In this document: one piece after another, positions 34,912-43,195 of the stretch
Layout: each line of letters starts with the position of its first letter
Position numbering within the stretch: position 1 is the first letter of the stretch
NCBI GenBank assembly: GCA_964461135.1
Contig: CAYWTB010000007.1
Span: 47,453 to 111,452 of the forward strand
Origin: RQOF01 sp964461135
GTDB lineage: Bacteria > Calditrichota > Calditrichia > RBG-13-44-9
Length of the DNA: 64,000 nucleotides
Direction of reading: 5' to 3'
Notes under the pieces: generated by a model
Seen by the model: the letters and a program-made list of their open reading frames with translations, nothing else
The model's database searches: none
Told to the model about the DNA's origin: nothing
Made by a program: the position numbers and the translations under genes

Positions 34912-36858
34912 ATGACATTTTCTTTTAAAGCTTTTGAAGCGATGACGGATAAAGATTACAAGAATCTGGGTCTGAAGGTCGGTCTGGAAATTCATCAACA
35001 GCTTTTAACAAAGAAAAAACTTTTTTGCCGATGTCCGGCAGGAGTTTACAGTGAGGTGCATGATGCAGAAATATTGAGACACATGCGGCCGACCCTGTCA
35101 GAATTAGGTGAGTATGACGGTACCGCATTGATGGAATTTAAAACCAGGAAAAATATTATCTATCAGATTAACCACGAAACCGTTTGCACCTATGAAATGG
35201 ATGATACACCTCCTTTCGAAATAGATCAGGAAGCACTCGATAACACACTGATTGTTGCAATGCTGCTTAATTATAAAGTTGTCAGTGAAATACATATTGC
35301 CCGCAAACAATACCTGGATGGCAGTATTCCAGCCGGATTTCAGAGAACCACTATTGTGGGAGTGGATGGATGGATTCCATATCAAGATAAAAAAATCGGA
35401 CTGATCCAGCTGGGATTGGAAGAAGACGCCTGTCGGGAAGTATCTGATGTAGAACATTTACGAATTTTCCGCACAGACCGGCTGGGTATGCCCCTCATTG
35501 AAATGGTTACTCAGCCCGACATGCATACTCCTGAGGAAGTGGCTGATGTGGCCAATATTTTGAGGTGTGCTGTGCGCAGTACAGGAAAGGTAAGAACCGG
35601 CATAGGAGCTGCAAGGCAGGATGTAAATGTGAGCATCACCGGCGGAACGCGCATCGAAATCAAAGGCGTTTCACGAATTCCTCTGCTTCCCCGGCTTATC
35701 TATAATGAAGCCCGCAGGCAGCACGCCCTGCTCTATATCAAGGATCGTCTGAAGCAAAAAGGCATTACCAGCGAAACTTTCCGGGCCCGGTCCGCCGATG
35801 TTTCAAACCTGCTGGTCCGCACCTCCTGGGAACCTCTCCAGCAAGCCATTCAAAGGGGAGATGAAATTCATTGTGTTAACCTGAAGGGCTTTTCAGGAGT
35901 GTTGAACCAGACAACCCAGACCGATAAAGTCTTTTCCAAGGAAATCTCTGATCGTGCCAGGGTAATAGCCTGTTTAACAAGGCTGCCCAACATCATCACT
36001 TCCGAGAGTTTGGAAGAGACGATAGACAGTTATACCTGGCAAAAAATCAGGAAAGCATTGAATTCAGGAAATGAGGATGCACTGGTGCTAGTCTGGGGAA
36101 ATCCTGAGGATGTCCGTACGGGCATAAATGAAATAATGACCCGGGCAAAGGAGGCAACCATCGGAATTCCCAGTGAAACCCGGCAGGCCCTGGAAGATGG
36201 GACCAATGGCTTTGAACGTATCCTTCCCGGACCGGACAGAATGTATCCCGATACCGATCTTCCGCCATTGGAAATTCAGGAAAAAAGACTTCGCCGGCTG
36301 GGAAAACATGTGCCTGAACCGGTATGGGTTCGAATCGAAAAATACCGGAAACTCGGGATTCCCGAAAACCTGCTGGTAACGGTTGCTTCCTCTCCAAGGG
36401 CTTTCTTGTTTGAAGAATTGATAAAAAAATTTAATATTCCCCCTCACCGCATTGTCAACTATCTTTTTGAACAATACACCGCCTGGAAACGGCAGAACCT
36501 GCCGCTGGACAAAATGTCAGAAAAAGACTGGTATCTTTTTTTCCGGGCCAGCGAACAACAACCGGTCATTTTGGAAAATGGTGCAAGCATCATTAAAAAT
36601 TTCCTCTCCGGAGACCGTACTCTGTATTCTATTCTGAAAACGTATTTACCCCCGGAAACCGAAATCAAAAACGAAGAAAAAAATCTCTATATGAGCATAA
36701 AAGATTTAACAGAAGATGAACTACCGCATTTTTCCGACAATACCAAAAAACACAAATACCTTATGGGAATCCTGATGAAGCCATTTAGGGGCAAAATACC
36801 CGGGAAAACCATATCGGAGACTCTTTGGAATTCTATTAATGGAGTAAATAATGAGTGA
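34912..36858 (+). CDS. gatE: Glutamyl-tRNA(Gln) amidotransferase subunit E (GatE)
   Basis: A 648-residue tRNA-dependent amidotransferase subunit that phosphorylates Glu-tRNA(Gln) and uses ammonia from GatD to form Gln-tRNA(Gln). The N-terminal half is GatB-like: LKVGLEIHQQL, KLFCRCP, HIARKQYLDGSIPAGFQRT, and TGVGAARQDVNVS-like GIGAARQDVNVSI. A central insertion of about 100 residues (about 300-420) of the AspRS-like type separates GatE from GatB, and the C-terminus has the YqeY-like helical tail. Archaeal GatE is about 620 residues. ATG with AAGGA. It overlaps gatD by eight bases. The presence of GatDE in a bacterium is unusual. Confidence 0.93.
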   Translation: MTFSFKAFEAMTDKDYKNLGLKVGLEIHQQLLTKKKLFCRCPAGVYSEVHDAEILRHMRPTLSELGEYDGTALMEFKTRKNIIYQINHETVCTYEMDDTPPFEIDQEALDNTLIVAMLLNYKVVSEIHIARKQYLDGSIPAGFQRTTIVGVDGWIPYQDKKIGLIQLGLEEDACREVSDVEHLRIFRTDRLGMPLIEMVTQPDMHTPEEVADVANILRCAVRSTGKVRTGIGAARQDVNVSITGGTRIEIKGVSRIPLLPRLIYNEARRQHALLYIKDRLKQKGITSETFRARSADVSNLLVRTSWEPLQQAIQRGDEIHCVNLKGFSGVLNQTTQTDKVFSKEISDRARVIACLTRLPNIITSESLEETIDSYTWQKIRKALNSGNEDALVLVWGNPEDVRTGINEIMTRAKEATIGIPSETRQALEDGTNGFERILPGPDRMYPDTDLPPLEIQEKRLRRLGKHVPEPVWVRIEKYRKLGIPENLLVTVASSPRAFLFEELIKKFNIPPHRIVNYLFEQYTAWKRQNLPLDKMSEKDWYLFFRASEQQPVILENGASIIKNFLSGDRTLYSILKTYLPPETEIKNEEKNLYMSIKDLTEDELPHFSDNTKKHKYLMGILMKPFRGKIPGKTISETLWNSINGVNNE

Positions 36859-38233
36859 TCAATATAAAGGATACAGGAATCCTGCAAGAGCGGTGTTAAA
36901 AGAGAATGGCGTTTCGGTTTGGAGTTCAGTGGAGATGAATACCAGCCGGGGAGTTTTCAAAGGACTCATTCTGCCCCGCTCTGAAACAGCAGATAATAAA
37001 CATATTATGCTGAAATTACATAACGGATATAATATTGGAATTGCCGTCAGTACCATTCAGGAAATCCGGGAGCTGGGACGGAAAGAAGCCCACTATAAAA
37101 TCCCAGAAAAGGAATTTCCGGTAGATCCGAAAAAACCGGATGTCAAACTGCTGGGTACCGGAGGCACTATTGCCAGCCGCCTGGATTACCGGACCGGTGC
37201 CGTCATTCCCGCATTTTCTCCGGGGGAACTGTATGGCTCTGTACCTGAATTGGCAGATTTATGCAATCTGGACACCGAAAAACTTTATGGCGTATTCAGT
37301 GAAAATATGGGGCCGGAACAATGGATCGGCACTGCAGAAGCCATCGGAAGAGAAATACGGAAAGGCATACACGGAATAGTGATCGGCCATGGCACTGATA
37401 CCATGCACCATACGGCCGCTGTATTATCCTTTATGGTGCAAAACTCACCCATTCCCATTGTTATGGTGGGTTCCCAGCGCTCATCGGACCGCCCGTCATC
37501 AGATGCAGCACTTAATCTGATCCATGCAGTCAAAACCGCCGCAGAAAGCGATATTTCAGAGATTATGGTATGCATGTTTGGTCCTACTTCGGATCAATAC
37601 GGGTTGCTTCATCGTGGAACCCGGGTCAGGAAGATGCACTCCAGCTACCGCTCTACTTTTCGAACTATTGGTGATATACCTATAGCTATGGTAAACCGGG
37701 AGAAAATAACACCACTTCGTACGGACTACAAACATCGCCGACTTGATCAGGAGGTGGTCATCAATACCAGCTTTAATGAAAAGGTGACCATTGTGTATTA
37801 CTACCCCAACATGCAGCCGGATATCATTGAGTCATTGGCAGATAATGGTTACCGGGGTATAGTAATCGCAGGGACCGGTCTGGGACATGTCAACAAACCA
37901 CTTTATCCTGCATTAAAAAAAGCGTGTGATAACGGAATCGCTGTTTATATGACGGTACAGACCCTCTGGGGATATGTCCAGATGTATGTATATGAAACAG
38001 GGCGTGAAATTATGGGCCTTGGGGTAGTCCCCTGTGCCAATATGCTGCCGGAAGTAGCTTATGTAAAATTAGGTTGGGCGCTGGGTCAGACGGATGACCC
38101 GGAAAAGGTAAAGGAAATTATGCTCACTCCTATTGCCGGTGAAATAACCGAGCGGGAACCCTATAACGGTTACTTGATTTACCAGGGGGGCATACCGGAA
38201 GTGGAACAGTTTCTGCGCATGATCAAACGATAA
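36851..38233 (+). CDS. gatD: Glutamyl-tRNA(Gln) amidotransferase subunit D (GatD)
   Basis: A 460-residue type I asparaginase-like glutaminase that supplies ammonia to GatE. An N-terminal small beta domain (about 1-90, with NTSRGVFKGLILPRSE and LKLHNGYNIGI), absent from free asparaginases, is followed by the asparaginase core. The nucleophile motif LGTGGTIASR has Thr106, GHGTDTM has Thr182 and Asp183, and Lys261 lies in RKMHSSYRS; these match the Thr/Thr/Asp/Lys set of archaeal GatD. It starts inside the end of gatE, so the two are translationally coupled. The next gene is convergent. Confidence 0.94.
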   Translation: MSDQYKGYRNPARAVLKENGVSVWSSVEMNTSRGVFKGLILPRSETADNKHIMLKLHNGYNIGIAVSTIQEIRELGRKEAHYKIPEKEFPVDPKKPDVKLLGTGGTIASRLDYRTGAVIPAFSPGELYGSVPELADLCNLDTEKLYGVFSENMGPEQWIGTAEAIGREIRKGIHGIVIGHGTDTMHHTAAVLSFMVQNSPIPIVMVGSQRSSDRPSSDAALNLIHAVKTAAESDISEIMVCMFGPTSDQYGLLHRGTRVRKMHSSYRSTFRTIGDIPIAMVNREKITPLRTDYKHRRLDQEVVINTSFNEKVTIVYYYPNMQPDIIESLADNGYRGIVIAGTGLGHVNKPLYPALKKACDNGIAVYMTVQTLWGYVQMYVYETGREIMGLGVVPCANMLPEVAYVKLGWALGQTDDPEKVKEIMLTPIAGEITEREPYNGYLIYQGGIPEVEQFLRMIKR

Positions 38234-38332
38234 AATGATCTGCTAATTACTCCGGTTTTTTAATATTCAGTGCAATTAAAAAGAAATCTATTATTCTGTT
38301 GTCAGTAGCTGCTTCATTTTCAGCATACCGAA

Positions 38333-39136
38333 TTATTTGCCGGATCCAAAAAATTTATACAGGTTTTCGCGGGATTTTAAGGGATTGATTTTCTCCATAA
38401 ACTCCAAAATTATTCCTTCAATCTGTACCCGGTTCTTTTTTAAAAAATCAATTAACTTGCGGTAAGGAATATATCCGTCACCGACCGGGCAGTAATCGTT
38501 ATGATCCTGTCCTGAATTATGGGCATCAATCAGGTGCAGTAAAACAGGGATTTGCCGGTTTCCGAAAAAATTCAGTACCTGAAAACACCAGTTCAGGGCT
38601 GTTTCATCGGTAAATTGTACTAGGTTGTGAAAAAAGCGCGGAATATCAATTACCGGATAAATTTTTGTTTCCAGATTATTGACCAGTGAAAAAACAGCCA
38701 GGTACTTTCGAAGGTTTTTTTCGGCATTCACAGCGCCCTGTAATTTAAAATAGTTCTCCAGGTAAACAATCCGGTTTTTAGCATCCAGTTTTTCAATCAG
38801 TTTAATGATCGTATCCAGGTCTTCTCTTTCATCAAAATGATAAATAATTTTAGGTTCATTAAATTGATCGATATATGTGAAAAATTTTTCCCGGTAATCA
38901 CTGGCAACATATTCCTGATTGAATTCTCCCGCTGCATGAAAATAAACCTGAATAAAAGGAGGTTTTGCCAATTTATTTTTCAATTCATTAAGTGTATCCG
39001 TTTGTGTCAGCATCATTTCATTGATATAAACCTGAAGAAGGTCAAATTTTGACTGACGGGCAAAATACAGGGTATCCAGAGGATCATAATCCACATTAAA
39101 GGATACGGAATTAGCGATACCAACCGGAGGTTTCAC
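38333..39136 (-). CDS. TIM-barrel sugar-isomerase/AP-endonuclease-2-like protein
   Basis: A 267-residue protein of the xylose-isomerase-like TIM barrel superfamily. Candidate metal ligands appear at the ends of strands: IQVYFHAAG, IVYLENYF, VIDIPRFFHNL and LLHLIDAHNSGQDH. Members include sugar epimerases, hydroxypyruvate isomerase and endonuclease IV, which cannot be separated here. Start codon GTG with GAAGG upstream. It is convergent with gatD and divergent from yifB, and stands alone. Function unknown. Confidence 0.65.
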   Translation of the reverse strand: MKPPVGIANSVSFNVDYDPLDTLYFARQSKFDLLQVYINEMMLTQTDTLNELKNKLAKPPFIQVYFHAAGEFNQEYVASDYREKFFTYIDQFNEPKIIYHFDEREDLDTIIKLIEKLDAKNRIVYLENYFKLQGAVNAEKNLRKYLAVFSLVNNLETKIYPVIDIPRFFHNLVQFTDETALNWCFQVLNFFGNRQIPVLLHLIDAHNSGQDHNDYCPVGDGYIPYRKLIDFLKKNRVQIEGIILEFMEKINPLKSRENLYKFFGSGK

Positions 39137-39324
39137 ATTTCACCTTCATCACTTTTTCTTTGAATTTGATAATATTTGTTATAAATTAAACCATCAGTTG
39201 AAATTTTGCAATTTGAATCATTTTATTTCGCCCTAAGTGCGGAATAAAATGATTATTTATCTATGTCAGGAGAGCGAGGACAGGAATTAACTGATCTGTT
39301 ATAAAAATTGGGAGGAGGGAGGTT

Positions 39325-40863
39325 ATGATCTCACGTATCTATTCAGCAGCTTTAATTGGAATTGACGCTTACCTAGTGGAAGTGGAAGCCAATATTGAAG
39401 GAAAGACCTTGCCGGGATTTGCTACCGTCGGCTTGCCGGATTCAGCAGTAAAGGAAAGTCGCGAAAGGGTGCAGACCGCCATCCGAAACAGCGGATATGA
39501 ATTTCCGGTAAAAAAAATAACCATTAATCTGGCCCCTGCTGATATCCGCAAGGAGGGTTCCGGATTTGACCTCCCCATTGCTGCAGGTATTCTGGCGGCA
39601 AATGGGAAGATATCAGAAGCAAAGCTTGATGATCATGTTATTCTGGGCGAACTGGCATTGGACGGAACGCTGAGGCCAGTACACGGGGTATTGTCGGTAG
39701 CCTGGGAAGTAAGACGCAGCGGAATGAGCGGTTTGATTATTCCGCAAGAAAATGCCCGGGAAGCCGCGCTGGCTGAAGGACTGAATGTATTCCCGGTAAA
39801 TTCTCTAAACGAAACCGTAGATTTTCTGAATCACCAGAAGGAAATAGAACCATTTAAAATTGATCTCGATGAGGTATTTGAAGTAAATCAGCATTACGTC
39901 ATTGATTTTTCAGATGTTAAAGGACAGGAACATGTGAAACGGGCCCTGGAGGTGGCCGCCGCAGGGGGCCATAACATTCTGATGATTGGTTCTCCCGGTT
40001 CAGGAAAAACCATGCTTGCCAAACGTCTGCCCACCATTCTGCCGGCACTTTCGTTGGAAGAGTCACTGGAAACCACCAAAATTCATTCGGTAACTGGGCT
40101 ATTGCCCCCCGGAAAGGCCCTGGTAGCCACCCGGCCATTCCGTTCGCCCCATCATACCATAAGCGATGCGGGACTCATCGGGGGCGGACGGGTTCCCAGA
40201 CCCGGTGAAGTGAGTCTGGCTCATCATGGAGTGCTGTTCCTGGATGAACTGCCGGAATTCAAAAAGAATGTACTGGAAGTAATGCGCCAACCCATGGAAG
40301 ATGGTAAGGTAACCATCAGTCGGGCATTATTCTCCATCACCTATCCCTGCAGTTTCATGCTGGCCAGTGCCATGAATCCCTGTCCCTGCGGGTACTATAC
40401 CGATCCCACCAAAACCTGCAGTTGCACCTCCCAGCAAATCCAAAAATATTTATCACGCATCAGCGGACCGCTTCTGGATCGCATTGACATCCAGATCGAA
40501 GTACCGGCGGTACAGTACCGAGAGCTGGCCAGTTCGCAAAGCGGCGAGAAGTCCGAAATAATCCGCAAACGCGTGCAGCAGGCCCATGAAATTCAATTAA
40601 AACGGTTCAACGGGAAAAAACATCTTTATGGTAATGCCGATATGCAGACCAGGGATATTCGCAAATATTGCCGGTTGAATGAAGTCGGACAGGAGATCTT
40701 GAAAACCGCCATTACCCGCCTGGGGTTATCGGCCCGGGCTTATGACCGTATTCTGAAGGTCAGCCGGACCATTGCCGATCTGTCAGGGATAGAGGATATC
40801 AGACCGGAGCATATCAGCGAGGCTATCCAGTATCGCAGCCTGGACCGGCAGTTGTGGGTTTGA
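39325..40863 (+). CDS. YifB/ComM-family Mg-chelatase-like AAA+ ATPase
   Basis: A 512-residue protein. The N-terminal 190 residues form a Lon-protease-like S5 fold domain (starting SRIYSAALIGIDAYLVEVE), followed by an AAA+ module with Walker A GSPGSGKT near 222-229 and Walker B VLFLDELPEF. A cysteine-rich insert NPCPCGYYTDPTKTCSC is characteristic of the family, and the C-terminal Mg-chelatase lid follows. In other bacteria ComM is a helicase that promotes branch migration during transformation. Strong GGAGGAGGGAGG ribosome binding site. Monocistronic. Confidence 0.93.
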   Translation: MISRIYSAALIGIDAYLVEVEANIEGKTLPGFATVGLPDSAVKESRERVQTAIRNSGYEFPVKKITINLAPADIRKEGSGFDLPIAAGILAANGKISEAKLDDHVILGELALDGTLRPVHGVLSVAWEVRRSGMSGLIIPQENAREAALAEGLNVFPVNSLNETVDFLNHQKEIEPFKIDLDEVFEVNQHYVIDFSDVKGQEHVKRALEVAAAGGHNILMIGSPGSGKTMLAKRLPTILPALSLEESLETTKIHSVTGLLPPGKALVATRPFRSPHHTISDAGLIGGGRVPRPGEVSLAHHGVLFLDELPEFKKNVLEVMRQPMEDGKVTISRALFSITYPCSFMLASAMNPCPCGYYTDPTKTCSCTSQQIQKYLSRISGPLLDRIDIQIEVPAVQYRELASSQSGEKSEIIRKRVQQAHEIQLKRFNGKKHLYGNADMQTRDIRKYCRLNEVGQEILKTAITRLGLSARAYDRILKVSRTIADLSGIEDIRPEHISEAIQYRSLDRQLWV

Positions 40864-41968
40864 GGCTGGCGGTAATTATATAGTCTAAAATTAATCCGGA
40901 AACCTTTCGATGGGACGTGATGACCGAAGTGCTATTAATCTAAAACAGGGGATGTACCTTTCCGGTTCACTTGAGAACATTAATCCACACCCAGCCCCAG
41001 AAACATCCCGATGCATAATAGAAAAAGTCCAGCCGGCCGAGTTTTCCCCTCTATCTAATACTCAAGAAAATTACCTCGTAGTATTTCCAGAAAATACGGG
41101 CGCCAGTACTGCGATATTTCAATAAGAGAATTTAAAAGAAATGCTCCCACCCAAATGATCCGGAAACCGATTTGAAGGCGAATGAAATATGCCAGAAGAC
41201 ATAAAAAATATCAAAAAAATGTCTATCCAGTGATTAATGAACCCGGGAATGGGAGGGCCCCTGATAAAATTGTGTTGTAAGGTAGGCAGGAATGATTGAA
41301 GTATGCAAAATAATATTTAAGATTTGCTAACCTGCTTAATGGTCAGATTCAATTTTCTGTCTATTCCATGAACTAAGCTTATTTAAAAGCGGTTATAATG
41401 TCATCAAAGCCAGTTATGTGCAAAAATACTAAATACCTGCAATACACTGCTCCTGCGAAACAAAGGATGCCGGAGACCATTTCTTATGAATTTATGAAAA
41501 TTGGAATTGAAATTTTAACAATCATGAATGTGATATTTATCTACAGAAATTAATAATAAACTTAGTATATAGAATTCAGTTGTGGGAATCAATAAGCAGG
41601 AGTATTGAGATAAAAAAACGGGTCGCTGATCTGATACCAAAAACTCTTCTGAAATCATTTGAAATCGGCGGACTGCAGGATTGTTTGCGTGCCATGCCTC
41701 CCGAGTCCAACAACAGTTCTTGCTGTCCGCCGTTATTATATAATACGTGTCGGCAGCCTGAGCATACTTCCCGCTAAGATTATTATCCGGATCAATACAT
41801 TTTAGATTTTTTCTCCTACAGTAAGATGATCAGCACCGGCATGCAGAGAAAATGATAATTGTAAAAATCGATATGATCTTAATCTTCTTTTCTGGGTGAT
41901 CTTTTCAATAAATTGTTGTTGATGAATTACAGTAATGGATACTAATTCTCAAAACCATGATTCGCATA
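40864..41968. other. Long intergenic region without a supported gene
   Basis: More than 1.1 kb follows yifB before the acidic-protein gene. Short open frames at 40910-41125 and 41580-41777 have no similarity, no good ribosome binding sites and poor composition. No tRNA, terminator with a proper T-tract or repeat was seen. It may hold decayed sequence or an unrecognised RNA. Confidence 0.4.
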
Positions 41969-42262
41969 TTATCCAAGATATCTTTTCAACATCTCATCAG
42001 TTTCCGAATCCAGTTCAATTTCGATTTCGTCCCGTGTACCGTCTGAATAGAAAATTTCAATCAGACGCTGTTCGGGTTTCCATGCCTCCTCAACTTCCAT
42101 ATCATCAAACTCTTCAAACATCATGTAATCGACATCTTCAAAATCTTCGATGACCAGATATTCCACCCCTTCCATATCAAGCTCAAGTAATTCACAAATA
42201 TCCCTGAACATCGGATCTTCATGGCCCACAACTCTCGATCCTATTCTTCCGCTTGATTCCAT
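41969..42262 (-). CDS. Very acidic 97-residue hypothetical protein
   Basis: About a third of the residues are Asp or Glu and only about ten are Lys or Arg, giving a very low predicted pI. The sequence has MESSGRIGSRVVGHEDPMF at the N-terminus and IEDFEDVDYMMFEEFDDMEVEE in the middle. The end EIEIELDSETDEMLKRYLG looks like a strand-helix pair. The ATG was chosen because GGAGG lies eight bases upstream; an in-frame ATG at 42364 would lie inside the leader and add 34 unlike residues. I do not recognise a family. Acidic small proteins of this type often bind basic partners or mimic nucleic acid, which is speculation here. Confidence 0.6.
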   Translation of the reverse strand: MESSGRIGSRVVGHEDPMFRDICELLELDMEGVEYLVIEDFEDVDYMMFEEFDDMEVEEAWKPEQRLIEIFYSDGTRDEIEIELDSETDEMLKRYLG

Positions 42263-42618
42263 GTAAACCTCCAAAAAAATTCGGAAAAAACCAGCTTCTA
42301 TCTTAATTTTTCGATGGTATTCAAATATTACCCCGTGGTGAATCAAACGGTGGTAACGTGCCAATTATAGTAAATGAATCAAATGTAAGCAAAACTATTT
42401 TTCTTTTTTTGGAAAAAATTCAGGAAAGGAAATAACAGTTTCAAAATACCGGGAGATCATGAAAATATCCCATTTTTCTCAGGCAAAAAATGAATGGCGT
42501 CAGTTCTTTGCCATGGGTGGTAACAGCAACAATTCAATATTTGTTGTATAATAATAAGCTGATTTGTAATAAAAACGAATAATCATAATTCGCGGAAGGG
42601 ATAAAATTGGCCGATAAC
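42263..42618. other. Intergenic stretch before the rpmB terminator
   Basis: An AT-rich spacer on the minus-strand side between rpmB and the acidic-protein gene. It should contain the promoter of the latter. No other structure was seen apart from the rpmB terminator at its right edge. Confidence 0.4.
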
Positions 42619-42645
42619 AAAAAAAGCCTCCCGAGTGAGAGACTT
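42619..42645 (-). terminator. Intrinsic terminator after rpmB
   Basis: On the minus strand AGTCTC pairs with GGAGGCT (one G-U) around a loop of about seven bases and is followed by a run of T residues. It lies 26 bases after the rpmB stop. Confidence 0.7.
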
Positions 42646-42670
42646 TAATAAATAATGTACAGTTTAATAT

Positions 42671-42862
42671 TTAAATCGTTTTTGTAATTTTTCCTGCCTG
42701 AATACAGCTGGTACATACCATAACCCGTTTAGGCTGACCATCGATGAGGGCTTTGACTCTTTGCAGGTTGGGTTCAAACCGTCTTCGGGAGCGATTGTTG
42801 GCATGACTGACATTATTTCCATACACTGGTTTTTTACCACAAACAAAACATGATTTGGCCAT
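42671..42862 (-). CDS. rpmB: 50S ribosomal protein L28 (bL28)
   Basis: A 63-residue large-subunit protein. It starts MAKSCFVCGKKP and contains GNNVSHANNRSRRRF, the family signature. Two CxxC pairs (CFVC and CTSC) indicate the zinc-binding form. It is encoded alone, without the usual rpmG neighbour, with its own terminator. Divergent from dnaA across 333 bases. Confidence 0.95.
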   Translation of the reverse strand: MAKSCFVCGKKPVYGNNVSHANNRSRRRFEPNLQRVKALIDGQPKRVMVCTSCIQAGKITKTI

Positions 42863-43195
42863 ATTTACATTTTCCTTGTTGTCATTTTTAAACAGCGCTT
42901 ATTATAATAATTTTTAAACCTGAAAACAAATTTTTAAAAATATTCTTTTTTACAACCATTTATGGATTCTCAAATTTTCAGATTTCTTTAATTTACAGAA
43001 AGTTAAATTTGTTTGTTTAACGTGAAACTGCACGTCCATTTTTTTATTCAAATTGCTTGTTTTTTAAAAAAAAAATCTTATACTATTGATACCTCTTTTT
43101 GTTCTTTAAAAGAAGCATTTTTTCAATTAACACCATCAATTGTAATTAAGTATAGATAGGTTAATTTATCCGTAGGAGGAGGACGTCTGTAACTC
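42863..43195. other. AT-rich divergent region between rpmB and dnaA
   Basis: This region must contain the promoters of the divergent rpmB and dnaA genes. It is strongly AT-rich, with runs of A and T near 42920-42950 and 43065-43080. No match to the DnaA box TTATCCACA was found; the nearest is TTATCCGTA, two mismatches, at about 43166. I do not call an origin. Confidence 0.45.

Noticed and set aside
41580..41777. 65-codon open frame in the yifB downstream region
   Set aside because: No similarity and unlikely composition; a chance frame.
42863..43195. AT-rich region upstream of dnaA as a replication origin
   Set aside because: No cluster of DnaA boxes was found; the nearest match has two mismatches. 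The dnaA here is also atypical.
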